DNA of 64,000 nucleotides, from positions 186,001-250,000 of the forward strand of contig NZ_AMRG01000001.1 of the NCBI RefSeq assembly GCF_000299895.1, read 5' to 3'. The DNA is from Idiomarina xiamenensis 10-D-4 (GTDB lineage Bacteria > Pseudomonadota > Gammaproteobacteria > Enterobacterales > Alteromonadaceae). The first letter of the stretch is position 1, and every line of letters begins with the position of its first letter. The notes under the pieces were generated by a model. That model saw only the letters and a program-made list of their open reading frames with translations. It did no database searches and was not told the origin of the DNA. The position numbers and the translations under genes were made by a program. This document shows positions 17,647 through 27,600 of the stretch, in pieces.

Positions 17647-18585
17647 ATGAACGCGATTTCATCTTCGGCTAAGCTGAGCTTGGCTATGCTGGCAACGCTG
17701 AGTTTTCCTTCATTAGGCTCGGAGCTGCTTGACGTATACGGCCGCGTCGATGTCTCATTACAGCGTAATGACGATGGCGTCAGCAGTGATTCGGAGATGG
17801 TTTCTAACTCATCGCGTTTCGGCGTTAAGGGTAGTCAAGCGTTAGAGCACGAGCTAGAGGTTTTTTATCGCTTAGAGTGGCAAGTGGATGTTGCCGATTT
17901 GGGCGGTGATGACAACATCACCTCACGTAACCAATACATCGGTTTAGGTGGCGCTTTTGGTCAAGTGATGCTGGGGCGTCGCGATACCGTGTTAAAAGAT
18001 CTACAAGGCACGATTGACCAATTTAGCGATTATGAGATGGATATTAAAGCGTTATGGGAGGGTGAAAACCGTACCAGCGATACACTCACCTATTATTCAC
18101 CGAAGTGGCAACAATGGCGCGTAGGCCTTTCTTATATTTTGAGCGAAGAAGATGAAACCGACGATGGCCTATCATTGAGCTTGGCTTATGGTGACGAGTA
18201 TTTGCGTGACACGGCATGGTACGCTGGTGTTGCCGTTGACCGTGATGTCGATGGTTATGATGTTGTGCGGGCGGCGCTCTCGACAAAGTGGTCGAACACG
18301 GTGCTAGGCCTTATGTACCAGGCGCAGGAACTGAGCGATGGTGGCGATAAGGCGGACGGCTTTGTTGTCAGTGCGGCACAGCCGTTTGGTCAGTTGACGC
18401 TAAAACTACAAGCGCAACTGATGGACTATGACGAGCAAGACGGCACCGATACCTCTTGGGCGGCTGGTGTCGATTACCGTTTAGGTGACAATACCAAGGT
18501 CTATGCGTGGTATGGTTTACGCGATTTAGAGACCAGTAATCTGGACCAAGATTATATTGCAGTAGGTATTCGCCACAATTTTTAA
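17647..18585 (+). CDS. Gram-negative porin, probably phosphate-regulated
   Basis: 312 residues with a signal peptide of about 24 residues (KLSLAMLATLSFPSLG), a mature start ELLDVYGRVDVSLQRND typical of trimeric porins, repeated amphipathic strands, and a terminal phenylalanine (VAVGIRHNF-type end, here IAVGIRHNF) as outer-membrane proteins have. It should form a 16-strand diffusion pore. The strong Pho box upstream and the neighbouring phoBR-pstS suggest a PhoE-like role in phosphate or anion entry. Anion selectivity is inferred from the regulation, not seen in the sequence. Confidence 0.85.
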   Translation: MNAISSSAKLSLAMLATLSFPSLGSELLDVYGRVDVSLQRNDDGVSSDSEMVSNSSRFGVKGSQALEHELEVFYRLEWQVDVADLGGDDNITSRNQYIGLGGAFGQVMLGRRDTVLKDLQGTIDQFSDYEMDIKALWEGENRTSDTLTYYSPKWQQWRVGLSYILSEEDETDDGLSLSLAYGDEYLRDTAWYAGVAVDRDVDGYDVVRAALSTKWSNTVLGLMYQAQELSDGGDKADGFVVSAAQPFGQLTLKLQAQLMDYDEQDGTDTSWAAGVDYRLGDNTKVYAWYGLRDLETSNLDQDYIAVGIRHNF

Positions 18586-18703
18586 TGGCTCTGTGCGCCT
18601 TGACCATCTTTGACTTTGGTCGACATTGACTAACCCGCAGCCGTTGCTGCTATCGTTTTTTAGCGGCAAACTAAGCTAAAGCCTCAGTAAGGATGGGACC
18701 GTC

Positions 18704-19627
18704 TTGGAAAATTTAATTTTTATCGCCGTTTATTTGCTTCTAGGCCTAGCGTTACAACGGGTTAAACAATTTCCACAGAATACCGGTCAAGTATTAAATT
18801 TGTATGTGATTTATATCGCGTTACCGGCCTTAGTCCTACAAAAAATTCCCGCGCTAACTTTTTCTTCAGCGTTGATCATCCCGGCTTTATTACCTTGGCT
18901 ATTGTTAGCGTTAGTGGTGCCGTTGATATTATTGTTGGCGAAGCGTTTTCATTGGTCTCGCGGCGCTACTGGTGCGTTATTGATTTGTATTCCTTTAGGC
19001 AACACTTCTTTTCTTGGCTTGCCGATGATTGAGGCGTTTTACGGCGCCGAAGCGCTCCCTTATGGCGTGCTCTATGACCAACTGGGGTCATTTTTAGGTT
19101 TGGCAATTTATGCCACTATCATTGCCGCTGTTTATAGCGACCAGCAAACTCGCCCGAGTGCTTGGCAAATTACCCACCGAATTGTGATTTTTCCACCCTT
19201 TATTGCGTTAGTGGCGGCGTTTGGTTTGCGCGGCTTCAGTTACACGCCGGTGTTGCAGTCGATGGTCGATACTTTGGCTGCCACGTTGGTGCCGGTGATC
19301 ATGATCGCTGTTGGCTTCCAGCTTAAGTTCCGTTTAGCGCGACACGATCGCAATCCGTTATTGGTTGGTTTATTGCTTAAACTGGTGGCGATGCCGTTAT
19401 TGGCGATAGCGCTGTTGGTATGGACAGGGTTTGATGATGTCGTAGTTCAAGTCTCGATTTTCGAGGCCGCCATGCCGCCCATGATCTCTGCTGGCGCGGT
19501 GGCGATTATGGCTGGTTTAGCGCCATCGTTATCGGCGGCATTAGTCGGCTACGGTATTTTATTTTGCTTTTTAACATTGCCCTTAGTTTATCAGTTGCTG
19601 CTTTATCTAAACGGCGTCGTTGGATAA
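18704..19627 (+). CDS. AEC family (auxin efflux carrier-like) transporter
   Basis: 307 residues, almost wholly hydrophobic with about ten membrane helices. Two conserved regions mark the family: GNTSFLGLPMIEAFYG near residue 102 and a C-terminal EAAMPPMISAGAVAIMAGLA. The start appears to be a TTG at 18704, with AAGGA about 10 bp upstream; no in-frame ATG fits. AEC proteins move organic acids or other small molecules across the inner membrane. The substrate is unknown. It lies between the porin and phoB on the same strand, but there is no evidence of a shared transcript. Confidence 0.8.
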   Translation: MENLIFIAVYLLLGLALQRVKQFPQNTGQVLNLYVIYIALPALVLQKIPALTFSSALIIPALLPWLLLALVVPLILLLAKRFHWSRGATGALLICIPLGNTSFLGLPMIEAFYGAEALPYGVLYDQLGSFLGLAIYATIIAAVYSDQQTRPSAWQITHRIVIFPPFIALVAAFGLRGFSYTPVLQSMVDTLAATLVPVIMIAVGFQLKFRLARHDRNPLLVGLLLKLVAMPLLAIALLVWTGFDDVVVQVSIFEAAMPPMISAGAVAIMAGLAPSLSAALVGYGILFCFLTLPLVYQLLLYLNGVVG

Positions 19628-19665
19628 CTAAAATAAATGCTTAGCAAGTTAATAAAACTGTATTA

Positions 19666-19683
19666 ATTTCATAAAAGTGTCAT
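19666..19683 (+). promoter_or_regulatory. Pho box of phoBR
   Basis: ATTTCATAAAAGTGTCAT has two half-sites separated by AAAA; the second half matches CTGTCAT in six of seven bases. CATAAT (19694-19699) follows after 10 bp as a -10. This points to autoregulation of phoBR. Confidence 0.7.
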
Positions 19684-19732
19684 ATAGTTAATTCATAATT
19701 CGCCATAGTCAGAGAGAACTGGGTGAAAACAC

Positions 19733-20419
19733 ATGTCAAGAAAGATACTTATCGTCGAAGATGAAGCGCCAATTCGTGAGATGTTAAGCTTTGTCATGGA
19801 GCAGCACGGGTATCAAGCGATTGAAGCGGCCAATTACCAGACTGCCTTAGATAAAGTAACCGAGCCGTTTCCCGATATGATCCTGCTGGATTGGATGTTA
19901 CCCGGAGGTTCCGGTATTCAATTAGCAAAACAGTTGAAGAGCGAAGAGTTTACTCGCAACATCCCGATTATTATGTTGACTGCCCGTGGCGAAGAAGAAG
20001 ACAAAGTGAAAGGTCTTGAGGTGGGCGCAGATGACTACATTACCAAGCCTTTTTCGCCAAAAGAATTAATGGCGCGCATGCGAGCGGTATTCCGTCGTGT
20101 ATCACCGACCTCGTTGGATGAGCCGTTAGAATTGGATGGTTTAAAGCTTGATCCGGTGTCACATCGGGTATCGGCTTATGACCGGCCGGTTGATATGGGG
20201 CCTACCGAATTCCGTTTGCTGCACTTTTTTATGACTCATCAAGAACGGGTTTATAGTCGTGAGCAGTTGCTCGATCAGGTGTGGGGCACAAACGTCTATG
20301 TTGAAGACCGCACCGTCGATGTGCACATTCGTCGTTTACGCAAAGCCATTGCTGATAATGGCCATGACCGCTTCATTCAAACGGTGCGAGGTGTGGGTTA
20401 CCGCTTTTCAGCCCGTTAG
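19733..20419 (+). CDS. phoB: Phosphate regulon response regulator PhoB
   Basis: 228 residues. The receiver domain begins [15 protein letters not shown] and has the phospho-acceptor aspartate at about residue 53 in [11 protein letters not shown], a conserved K in [11 protein letters not shown], and then a winged-helix OmpR-type output domain ([31 protein letters not shown]). The length and WMLPG motif are typical of PhoB. It activates Pho box promoters when phosphate is scarce. phoR follows 2 bp after the stop, so the two are translated from one message. Confidence 0.95.
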   Translation: MSRKILIVEDEAPIREMLSFVMEQHGYQAIEAANYQTALDKVTEPFPDMILLDWMLPGGSGIQLAKQLKSEEFTRNIPIIMLTARGEEEDKVKGLEVGADDYITKPFSPKELMARMRAVFRRVSPTSLDEPLELDGLKLDPVSHRVSAYDRPVDMGPTEFRLLHFFMTHQERVYSREQLLDQVWGTNVYVEDRTVDVHIRRLRKAIADNGHDRFIQTVRGVGYRFSAR

Positions 20420-20421
20420 TT

Positions 20422-21720
20422 ATGGATAATAATTTTTCCGCACTGTTTTTAATTCGTGGATTACTGATTTACTTAGCGCCGTTCATTTTGGTCGGTGCTC
20501 TGCTTGACCAGTTGTGGCTGGCGCTAAGTATCGGTCTGCTGCTACTGACCGTATGGAATTACTTTTTCAAACTGAAGTTGATCCGTTGGTTATGGCGTAG
20601 TCGCACCATCATGCCGCCTTCTGCTCCTGGTAGTTGGAGTTACATTTACGAAGGTATTTATCGTACGCAACGGCGTAGTCAGCATCGTCGTCGCGCGCTG
20701 GCGCGTATTCTGCGACGCTTCCGCGAAGCCTCCGAAGCGATTCCCGATGCCGCGGTGGTTTTTCGTGCCGATGGCTCGTTGTTATGGAGTAATAAGCTGG
20801 CACAGTTTCATTTTGGTTTGCGTTGGCCTAGCGATGCCGGCATACGCTTATCGAATTTGATTCGCCACCCTGAATTTGTTAGTTACCTCAATAAGGGTGA
20901 CTTTCGCGAGGCGATAACTATTCCGTCGCCGGTACGCGAACATGCCGAGCTTGAAATCCGCATCATGCCTTATTCCGACGACCAGTTTATGCTGATAGCT
21001 CGCGATGTCACGCAATTACGCCAGTTAGAGCGTATGCGCAAAGACTTTGTCGCCAACGTCTCACACGAACTGAAAACGCCGCTGACCGTTCTGCAGGGCT
21101 ATCTGGAAATGATGGATGAGCCGGCCAGTATGCCGCCTACATTACAAAAGAAAGCGGTTGGCGATATGTATCGGCAAAGTGAACGAATGCGCAATCTGGT
21201 CAATCAATTGCTAGTATTGTCACGTATGGATAGCGCTGCGCGGGGCGATATATTTGAACGTAAAGTGGGCATGCCGCAGCTATTGCGACAAATCCAAAGC
21301 GAGATGCAGCCCTTAGCTCAACAGCGCCAACAACAACTGCTATTTAATATCGCCGAACTGGATATGTATGGCCGCGAAGATGAGCTACGCAGCGCGATTG
21401 TCAATTTAGTCAGTAATGCCATTAATTACACGCAAGAGGGCGGAGAGATAACCGTCAACTGGCGTAAAGTGGGGCAACAAGCAGAACTCAGCGTGAGTGA
21501 TAATGGTGCGGGTATTGCATCGCAGCATTTACCGCGTCTTACCGAGCGTTTCTATCGCGTCGATAGCGACCGCAATAGCGCCAGTGGTGGTACCGGGCTT
21601 GGTCTTTCCATCGTTAAGCATGCTTTAGAACACCATCATTCGCAGCTACAGGTTAGTAGTAAAGAAGGCGTCGGTAGCCGTTTTTGGTTTCGAATTTCAG
21701 CCGAGTTAATGACAAATTAG
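20422..21720 (+). CDS. phoR: Phosphate regulon sensor histidine kinase PhoR
   Basis: 432 residues. Two adjacent membrane helices at about 8-45 with almost no periplasmic loop, as in PhoR, then a PAS domain (about 100-200), HisKA with H215 in NVSHELKTPLTVLQGYLEMM, and HATPase_c with NLVSNAINYT, DNGAGI and GGTGLGLSIVKHAL. PhoR senses Pst transporter status through PhoU rather than phosphate itself. It is translationally close-coupled to phoB and followed by pstS after 112 bp. Confidence 0.95.
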   Translation: MDNNFSALFLIRGLLIYLAPFILVGALLDQLWLALSIGLLLLTVWNYFFKLKLIRWLWRSRTIMPPSAPGSWSYIYEGIYRTQRRSQHRRRALARILRRFREASEAIPDAAVVFRADGSLLWSNKLAQFHFGLRWPSDAGIRLSNLIRHPEFVSYLNKGDFREAITIPSPVREHAELEIRIMPYSDDQFMLIARDVTQLRQLERMRKDFVANVSHELKTPLTVLQGYLEMMDEPASMPPTLQKKAVGDMYRQSERMRNLVNQLLVLSRMDSAARGDIFERKVGMPQLLRQIQSEMQPLAQQRQQQLLFNIAELDMYGREDELRSAIVNLVSNAINYTQEGGEITVNWRKVGQQAELSVSDNGAGIASQHLPRLTERFYRVDSDRNSASGGTGLGLSIVKHALEHHHSQLQVSSKEGVGSRFWFRISAELMTN

Positions 21721-21737
21721 TGACATTTTTGTGTGTG

Positions 21738-21755
21738 TTGTCATTAAAGTGTCAC
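21738..21755 (+). promoter_or_regulatory. Pho box of pstS
   Basis: TTGTCATTAAAGTGTCAC matches the consensus at 12 of 14 half-site positions. TATACT (21766-21771) follows after 10 bp as the -10. pstS starts at 21833. Confidence 0.85.
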
Positions 21756-21832
21756 ACAGGCTACCTATACTGCTATGCGAACGTTAACCAAACTCAGATG
21801 CTAATTCGCATCGGTACGTATTGGAGTGATTT

Positions 21833-22804
21833 ATGACGATGAAAAAATTGTTCGCCACCTGTGTGTTAGCAGGCGCAATGACGGCAACCTCTGCATACGC
21901 GGTTGACGATCTGCCTAAATATGAGCCTATCAACGGTTTATCCGGTAATTTGTCTTCGGTAGGTTCAGATACGCTGGCTAACATGATGACGTTTTGGTCT
22001 GAAGAGTTTACCCGTCTGTATCCTAGCATTAACTTTCAGGTGCAAGCGGCTGGCTCATCAACGGCGCCACCGGCATTGACCGAAGGTACTGCTAATTTTG
22101 GTCCGATGAGTCGGATGATGAAATCGAAAGAGATTGAAGCTTTCGAAAAGCGTCATGGTTACAAGCCAACGCCGGTGCGAGTTGCTATTGACGCCTTGGC
22201 GGTGTTTGTACATAAAGATAACCCGATTGAAGGCTTAACGATCCCACAGGTTGACGCCATTTTCTCATCAACGCGTAAATGTGGCGCACAACAGCAAGTT
22301 AATCGCTGGGGTGATTTAGATATGACCGGCGCGTGGGCAAATCGCGATTTACAGTTATATGGTCGTAACTCGGTTTCCGGCACCTACGGTTACTTTAAAG
22401 AAACCGCGTTGTGTGACGGCGACTTCCGCGCCAATGTCAATGAGCAACCTGGCTCGGCTTCGGTGGTGCAATCGGTATCGACGTCGGTGAACGCGATAGG
22501 TTACTCGGGTATTGGTTACATGACTTCAGGTGTACGAGCGGTACCGTTAGCGCAAAAAGCGGGTGAACCCTTTATCGCCGCCAACACAGAAAATGCATTA
22601 GCCGGTAAATACCCATTAGCTCGGTTCTTGGTCGTGTATGTCAATAAGCACCCCAATAAGCCGCTAGCACCTGCCGATGCTGAATTCCTGAAAATGATTC
22701 TGTCGCAAACGGGACAAGAAATCGTAGAGAAAGACGGTTATATTCCTTTGCCACGCGCAGTGGTCGATGCTGAACTCAAGCGGTTGGGCTTACACAACCA
22801 CTAA
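21833..22804 (+). CDS. pstS: Phosphate ABC transporter substrate-binding protein PstS
   Basis: 323 residues. The ATG at 21833 has GGAG 6 bp upstream. A signal peptide ([19 protein letters not shown]) is followed by the PstS fold with [16 protein letters not shown] and [20 protein letters not shown], which carry the phosphate-binding Ser/Thr residues, and [12 protein letters not shown] further on. It captures phosphate in the periplasm for PstCAB. The permease genes are 12 kb away rather than adjacent. It belongs to the longer PstS type often seen in marine gammaproteobacteria. Confidence 0.92.
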   Translation: MTMKKLFATCVLAGAMTATSAYAVDDLPKYEPINGLSGNLSSVGSDTLANMMTFWSEEFTRLYPSINFQVQAAGSSTAPPALTEGTANFGPMSRMMKSKEIEAFEKRHGYKPTPVRVAIDALAVFVHKDNPIEGLTIPQVDAIFSSTRKCGAQQQVNRWGDLDMTGAWANRDLQLYGRNSVSGTYGYFKETALCDGDFRANVNEQPGSASVVQSVSTSVNAIGYSGIGYMTSGVRAVPLAQKAGEPFIAANTENALAGKYPLARFLVVYVNKHPNKPLAPADAEFLKMILSQTGQEIVEKDGYIPLPRAVVDAELKRLGLHNH

Positions 22805-22823
22805 GCTTTTCTTAAGTTAACCG

Positions 22824-22849
22824 ACCGGCTCAATTGAGCCGGTTTTTTT
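22824..22849 (+). terminator. Terminator after pstS
   Basis: The perfect 20-bp palindrome at 22824-22843 (ACCGGCTCAA and its reverse complement) is followed by seven T. It may also help isolate the convergent asnC gene, which ends at 22848. Confidence 0.85.
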
Positions 22850-23309
22850 ATGGGGTAATTTGTCGTTGTATCGGCTGTTGCAACGAAATCAATGTCTCCG
22901 TCGATTGAATCGCATCAATGGCCTGAATCTTACTGATCAATAATTGTTGTAATTCGTCAATTGAACGCACCATGATTTTCACAAAAATGCTGTATTGCCC
23001 CGTTGTATAATAGGCCTCTAGCACTTCTGGTAATTGCTCCAAGCGCGCTAGTGTCGCCGGGTAGTCGCCAGCACTCTTCAAAATAATGCCGATAAAACAG
23101 GTCACGTCATAACCAAGCTTGCGGCTGTCGAGTGTAGCTACGGTGCCCGTTATGACACCTTGCTGACGCATTTTCTCAACGCGTACGTGTACGGTCGCCG
23201 GACTGACCCGAAACTGTTTAGCTAAATCGGCGTATGAACGTCGCGCGTTTTGCTGCAGTGCGGTTAGGATTTGTTTGTCTAAATCATCGATCATTCGATT
23301 TACACCCAT
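22848..23309 (-). CDS. asnC: Transcriptional regulator AsnC (Lrp/AsnC family)
   Basis: 153 residues. The N-terminal helix-turn-helix (ALQQNARRSYADLAKQF; VSPATVHVRVEKMRQQGVIT) is followed by the RAM ligand-binding domain with LGYDVTCFIGIILKSAGDYP, very close to E. coli AsnC. A second possible start lies five codons in. In E. coli AsnC activates asnA in the absence of asparagine. The divergent asnA gene 154 bp away supports the specific AsnC name. Confidence 0.92.
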   Translation of the reverse strand: MGVNRMIDDLDKQILTALQQNARRSYADLAKQFRVSPATVHVRVEKMRQQGVITGTVATLDSRKLGYDVTCFIGIILKSAGDYPATLARLEQLPEVLEAYYTTGQYSIFVKIMVRSIDELQQLLISKIQAIDAIQSTETLISLQQPIQRQITP

Positions 23310-23462
23310 TAATTTATGGTTTTGTAGATATTATCTAATTTAAATCGAATTAATTTCAATAAAATTATTGCTGTTAGGGTAATTTGCTAGTGGTTATTGA
23401 TTATTTCCGTGGTTTGGTCGATGTTGTATCTATCTGGGCAAGGCAAATCTGAGGACTCGCAC

Positions 23463-24455
23463 ATGAAACATGAATTCATCCAACGCCAAAGTCGTATTCG
23501 CTTTATCAAGCAGCGCTTTACCGAAGCTTTATGTCAGGCACTACAACTGCAAGAGGTGCAAGCGCCGCTATTGACCGACCCGCGAGATGGTGTACAGGAC
23601 GGTTTAGCGGGCTATGAGCAAGCGGTTAAGGTTGCGGTGAAATCCTTAGCCACCGACTATGAAGTAGTGCACTCATTAGCGAAATGGAAGCGGCAATTAT
23701 TAGCGCGTTATCAGTTTGCTGCTGGTGAGGGTATCGTCACTCAAATGCGCGCCTTGCGTCCCGATGAGGAGCGTTTGAGTCCGATTCACTCGGTACAAGT
23801 CGACCAATGGGATTGGGAGCAAGTGATTTTACCAAGCCAACGCAGTCGCGCGACATTGCAGCAGACGGCGGCTGCCATTTATGCGGCGCTGCAAGTTTGC
23901 GCTGCGGACTATGCCGAACAGTTTCAATTAACAACACCGACATTGCCGCCGCAATTGACCTTCATCGACAGTGCAGCATTGCAGCAGCAATATCCGCAGT
24001 TGCCGGCGAAACAGCGTGAGCGAATGGTCGCCAGGCAATATGGTGCGGTGCTGTTGATGGGGATTGGTGCGAAGCTTAGCGACGGTCAAGTACATGACTT
24101 GCGGGCGCCTGATTACGACGATTGGTCGACGTCTGACAGTAGCGGCACGGTGGGGCTAAACGGCGATATTATATTATGGAATCCCGTTTTAGATGACGCT
24201 ATTGAGTTGTCGTCGATGGGAGTCAGGGTCGACGCTAGCGCCTTAAGAGCGCAGTTAGCGCTGAGTGGACAACAGCATTTAGCGACCTTGCCGTGGCATC
24301 AACAGTTATTAGCGGGGCAGTTACCCAGCACCATTGGTGGCGGTATTGGTCAGTCAAGATTATGTATGTGGCTGATGCAACAAATGCATATAGGAGAGGT
24401 TCAATCTAGCGTATGGTCAAGCGCTGAACATGAAGCTTATCCATCGCTTTTATGA
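23463..24455 (+). CDS. asnA: Aspartate-ammonia ligase AsnA
   Basis: 330 residues from the ATG at 23463; the open frame extends upstream but the E. coli-type N terminus is HEFIQRQSRIRFIKQRFTEA. Conserved blocks are VQAPLLTDPRDGVQDGLAG, AVKVAVKSLATDYEVVHSLA, MRALRPDEERLSPIHSVQVD and the C-terminal TIGGGIGQSRLCMWLMQQ. It makes asparagine from aspartate, ammonia and ATP; it is related to class II aminoacyl-tRNA synthetases. It is divergent from asnC, its likely regulator. Confidence 0.95.
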   Translation: MKHEFIQRQSRIRFIKQRFTEALCQALQLQEVQAPLLTDPRDGVQDGLAGYEQAVKVAVKSLATDYEVVHSLAKWKRQLLARYQFAAGEGIVTQMRALRPDEERLSPIHSVQVDQWDWEQVILPSQRSRATLQQTAAAIYAALQVCAADYAEQFQLTTPTLPPQLTFIDSAALQQQYPQLPAKQRERMVARQYGAVLLMGIGAKLSDGQVHDLRAPDYDDWSTSDSSGTVGLNGDIILWNPVLDDAIELSSMGVRVDASALRAQLALSGQQHLATLPWHQQLLAGQLPSTIGGGIGQSRLCMWLMQQMHIGEVQSSVWSSAEHEAYPSLL

Positions 24456-24476
24456 CGTCTTTTGACGTCAGTTTTT
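24453..24476 (+). terminator. Terminator-like hairpin after asnA, with repeated TGACGTCA
   Basis: TGACGTC (24453-24459) pairs with GACGTCA (24464-24470) over a TTTT loop and is followed by G and six T. The overlapping TGACGTCAG (24463-24471) can instead pair with CTGACGTCA (24482-24490). The remainder of the gap up to the giant gene is AT-rich and without a feature I recognise. Confidence 0.6.
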
Positions 24477-24636
24477 TAATGCTGACGTCATTTTAGCTGT
24501 TGATTTGTAAGGGTTATTTGTTTTAACCTTTTATTTTATAAGGTTTTTGCTTTTTACAATAAAAAGTCATTAAAAAAAGCAAGCTTTACGAATATTTACA
24601 GTGTTATAATCACGTTATCTTTGTGTGGATTGAGTC

Positions 24637-27600
24637 GTGATTATGATTAATGTTAAGTCTTGGCTGTACAAATTTGTACTATTGTCGAGTTTACCGCTCG
24701 CATCAGCGCTGGCGACAAACGATGTTGCTGTAGATAACAGCGATTATGCGCCGCGTGTGCTGACTAACGGGGCGGTTTCGCTGGCCTCGCCAATGCAGCG
24801 TTTGCAGGCTCAGATTGATGCGCAAGGCGCTACCTTAACGGTGGCGCACGAACAGGGAGCTGACGAGCAGGTGTCGGTTCGCCCAATTAGTTTGGGACGC
24901 ATACAACAGCAGCTACTAAGCGCCGGTCATGTGGTAACCGATGCGCAACGGGTGTTGCTTAAGCGTCAACAGTTGACCGAAATTTTTAGTAGTTCGATGC
25001 ATGGTGTGCGGCAAGACTTCTTAATTTCTCAGCGCCCTCAAGGCGACGGCGCATTGAGTCTAACCTTGGCTTTTCAAGGCGCGAACGTTGCTGGTGCGGG
25101 GCAGGGTGTCAACGTGACCACGGCAAACGGTCGCGAACTCAGCTACCACAAATTGCAAGTTATAGATGCCGATGGTCAGCGACTGGCGGCAACCATGCGT
25201 GCCACGGCTCACAATCGGCTGACGATTGAAGTCGACGACCGTGCCGCTCGTTATCCAGTACTCATCGACCCGACCTTTAGTGACGCTAACTGGCAAGCGT
25301 TTGCACCGGATGCTGGTGGCTCGCCGAACAATCAGGTTCGCGCCATGGTTGAATATCAGGGTGACTTATACGTCGGTGGCACGTTTGCACAAGTTGCTGG
25401 TGAGCAAGTTTATTATATCGCACGTTGGAACGGTTATCGTTGGCAAAAATTGGGCGATGGTGTTAACAACGCGGTTTATGCGATGACGGTTTTTAATGAC
25501 AAACTGATCGTCGGCGGCTCATTTACTACTGCCAGCGGCGAGAGTGTACTGCGTATTGCGAGCTGGGATGGGAACAATTGGCAAGCGCTCGGTGACGGCC
25601 TTAACTCGTCGGTGGTCGATCTAACTGTTTATAACGGTGAGCTGATAGCCGGCGGTATTTTTACTGCTGCGGGCGGCATTAGCGTTAATCGCATTGCGCG
25701 TTGGGACGGCAGCAATTGGCATGCGATGGGTGGCCCTGACCAGGGTACCGTTAATTCGGTATCGGAATACAATGGCGATTTAATCGTCGTTGGCTCTTTT
25801 TACATGGTCAATGGTGAAAACCATAACTACATCACCCGTTGGGACGGTAGCTCATGGTCTAGTCTGGGTGAAGGTCTGAATACCACCGTTAACGATGCGG
25901 TTGAGTTCCAAGGCAAACTTTATGTAACCGGTCAATTTACTGGCTCTGGAGGTCATGCTCTCCCATACATAGCCGCATGGGATGGCAGCGCATGGTCAGC
26001 GGTGGGTGGCGGTTTATCCGATGCGGGTTATTCGCTATATGCTGATAACGATAAGCTTTACGTTGGCGGTCAATTTGAAACGGCCGACGGCATTAGTAGC
26101 TTAGGTATTGCCGCTTGGGACGGCAGCAGTTGGCAAGCCGTTGGTGATGGTTTGGGGCTTTACGCCGGTACGGTGATTCGTATCTACCGCATCGCTAAGT
26201 TCGACAACGAAATTTTATTGGGCGGTCTGCTCGATAAAAATGGCGTTGTTAACTTAGTGCGCTTGAACAATGATAGCGAGTGGCAAGGTTTTCAATCGAC
26301 CTTCCTTGACGGTTCGACACAGGTGGTCGCGGAATATGATGGCGATACCATTGTCGGTGGTGACTTTACTGAAATCTCAGGTATTGCAGCAAACCGGATT
26401 GCGCGTTGGGACGGCTCGCAATGGCACGCAATGGGAGACGGTTTTAACGGTACGGTAACGACCATCGCGAGTTACCAAGGTGAACTCTATGCGGCCGGAG
26501 CATTCGACCATAGTGGTAGCTCCGCGGTGGCACACGTGGCGCGTTGGGATAGCGACGGACAAACTTGGCAGCCATTAACGATCGGTGTGAATAATACCGT
26601 TTATCGCGTAAAAGTGATCAACGACGAGTTATGGATCTTGGGTGACTTTAGCTCTGCGGGTGGCGAGTCTGCCACTGGTATGGCTCGTTGGGATGGCAGT
26701 CAATGGTTAAGCGTTGATTTTCCTTATCAAGTTCACTATGGGCCAACTGATGTTGTCGAGTACCAAGGTGAAGTGGTTGTTAGCGGTCGCTTCTATAACC
26801 CAGAGGGCTTTTTACTATTTAAAGTCGCTGCATTCGATGGCGAGCAGTGGTACCCGCTAGAGCTTGATGCCGTCACGGGTATGGTGCTGAGCATGGCGGT
26901 ACACGACGATGTTCTGTATGTGACCGGCAATATCTATCGCATGAATGAGAGCGTCAGTGCCAGCGGCGTTGCGGCTTGGGATGGCAGTCAATGGTCTAAT
27001 GTTGGCGACAGCGACGTTGGCTCTGGAAAAACCTTGCAATCGTTTAAGCAGGAGTTGTTCTTAGGTAGCGATAGCGGTTTATACGTTCTTAAAAACGGTG
27101 CTTTCCAACAACCAGACACGAGTGTTAATCAGCTAATTAATGGCTTGGACGCCGCTAACGATAGTCTTTATCTGACCGGTTCATTCAGCTCGGCGGGCGG
27201 TAAACCTGCGCAAAACCTAGCACGTTTAATACCGACGGTGAGTGTCAGCTTAGATGAGCAGCAAGGTGCTGGAGCCGTAGCGACTAAGTACTTCCCTGGT
27301 TCGACTATCAAGTTACCACAGCCGACTCGCGAGCATTACAACTTCACGGGTTGGAATACTGCCAGTGACGGTTCGGGTACTAACTACACCACTAATTTAC
27401 CGCTGATTAGCAGTGCGGTTAGCTTGTATGCGCAATGGCAATTAAAGAGCTACACCATTAGCTTTGACAGTGCGGGCGGCAGTAGCGTGGCTGATATGGA
27501 AGTGGCTTATGGTGCCAGCGTGACCGCACCTACCGCGCCGACTCGCACCGGTTATACCTTTACCGGCTGGAGCCCAGAGTTACCAAGCACCATGCCGGGT

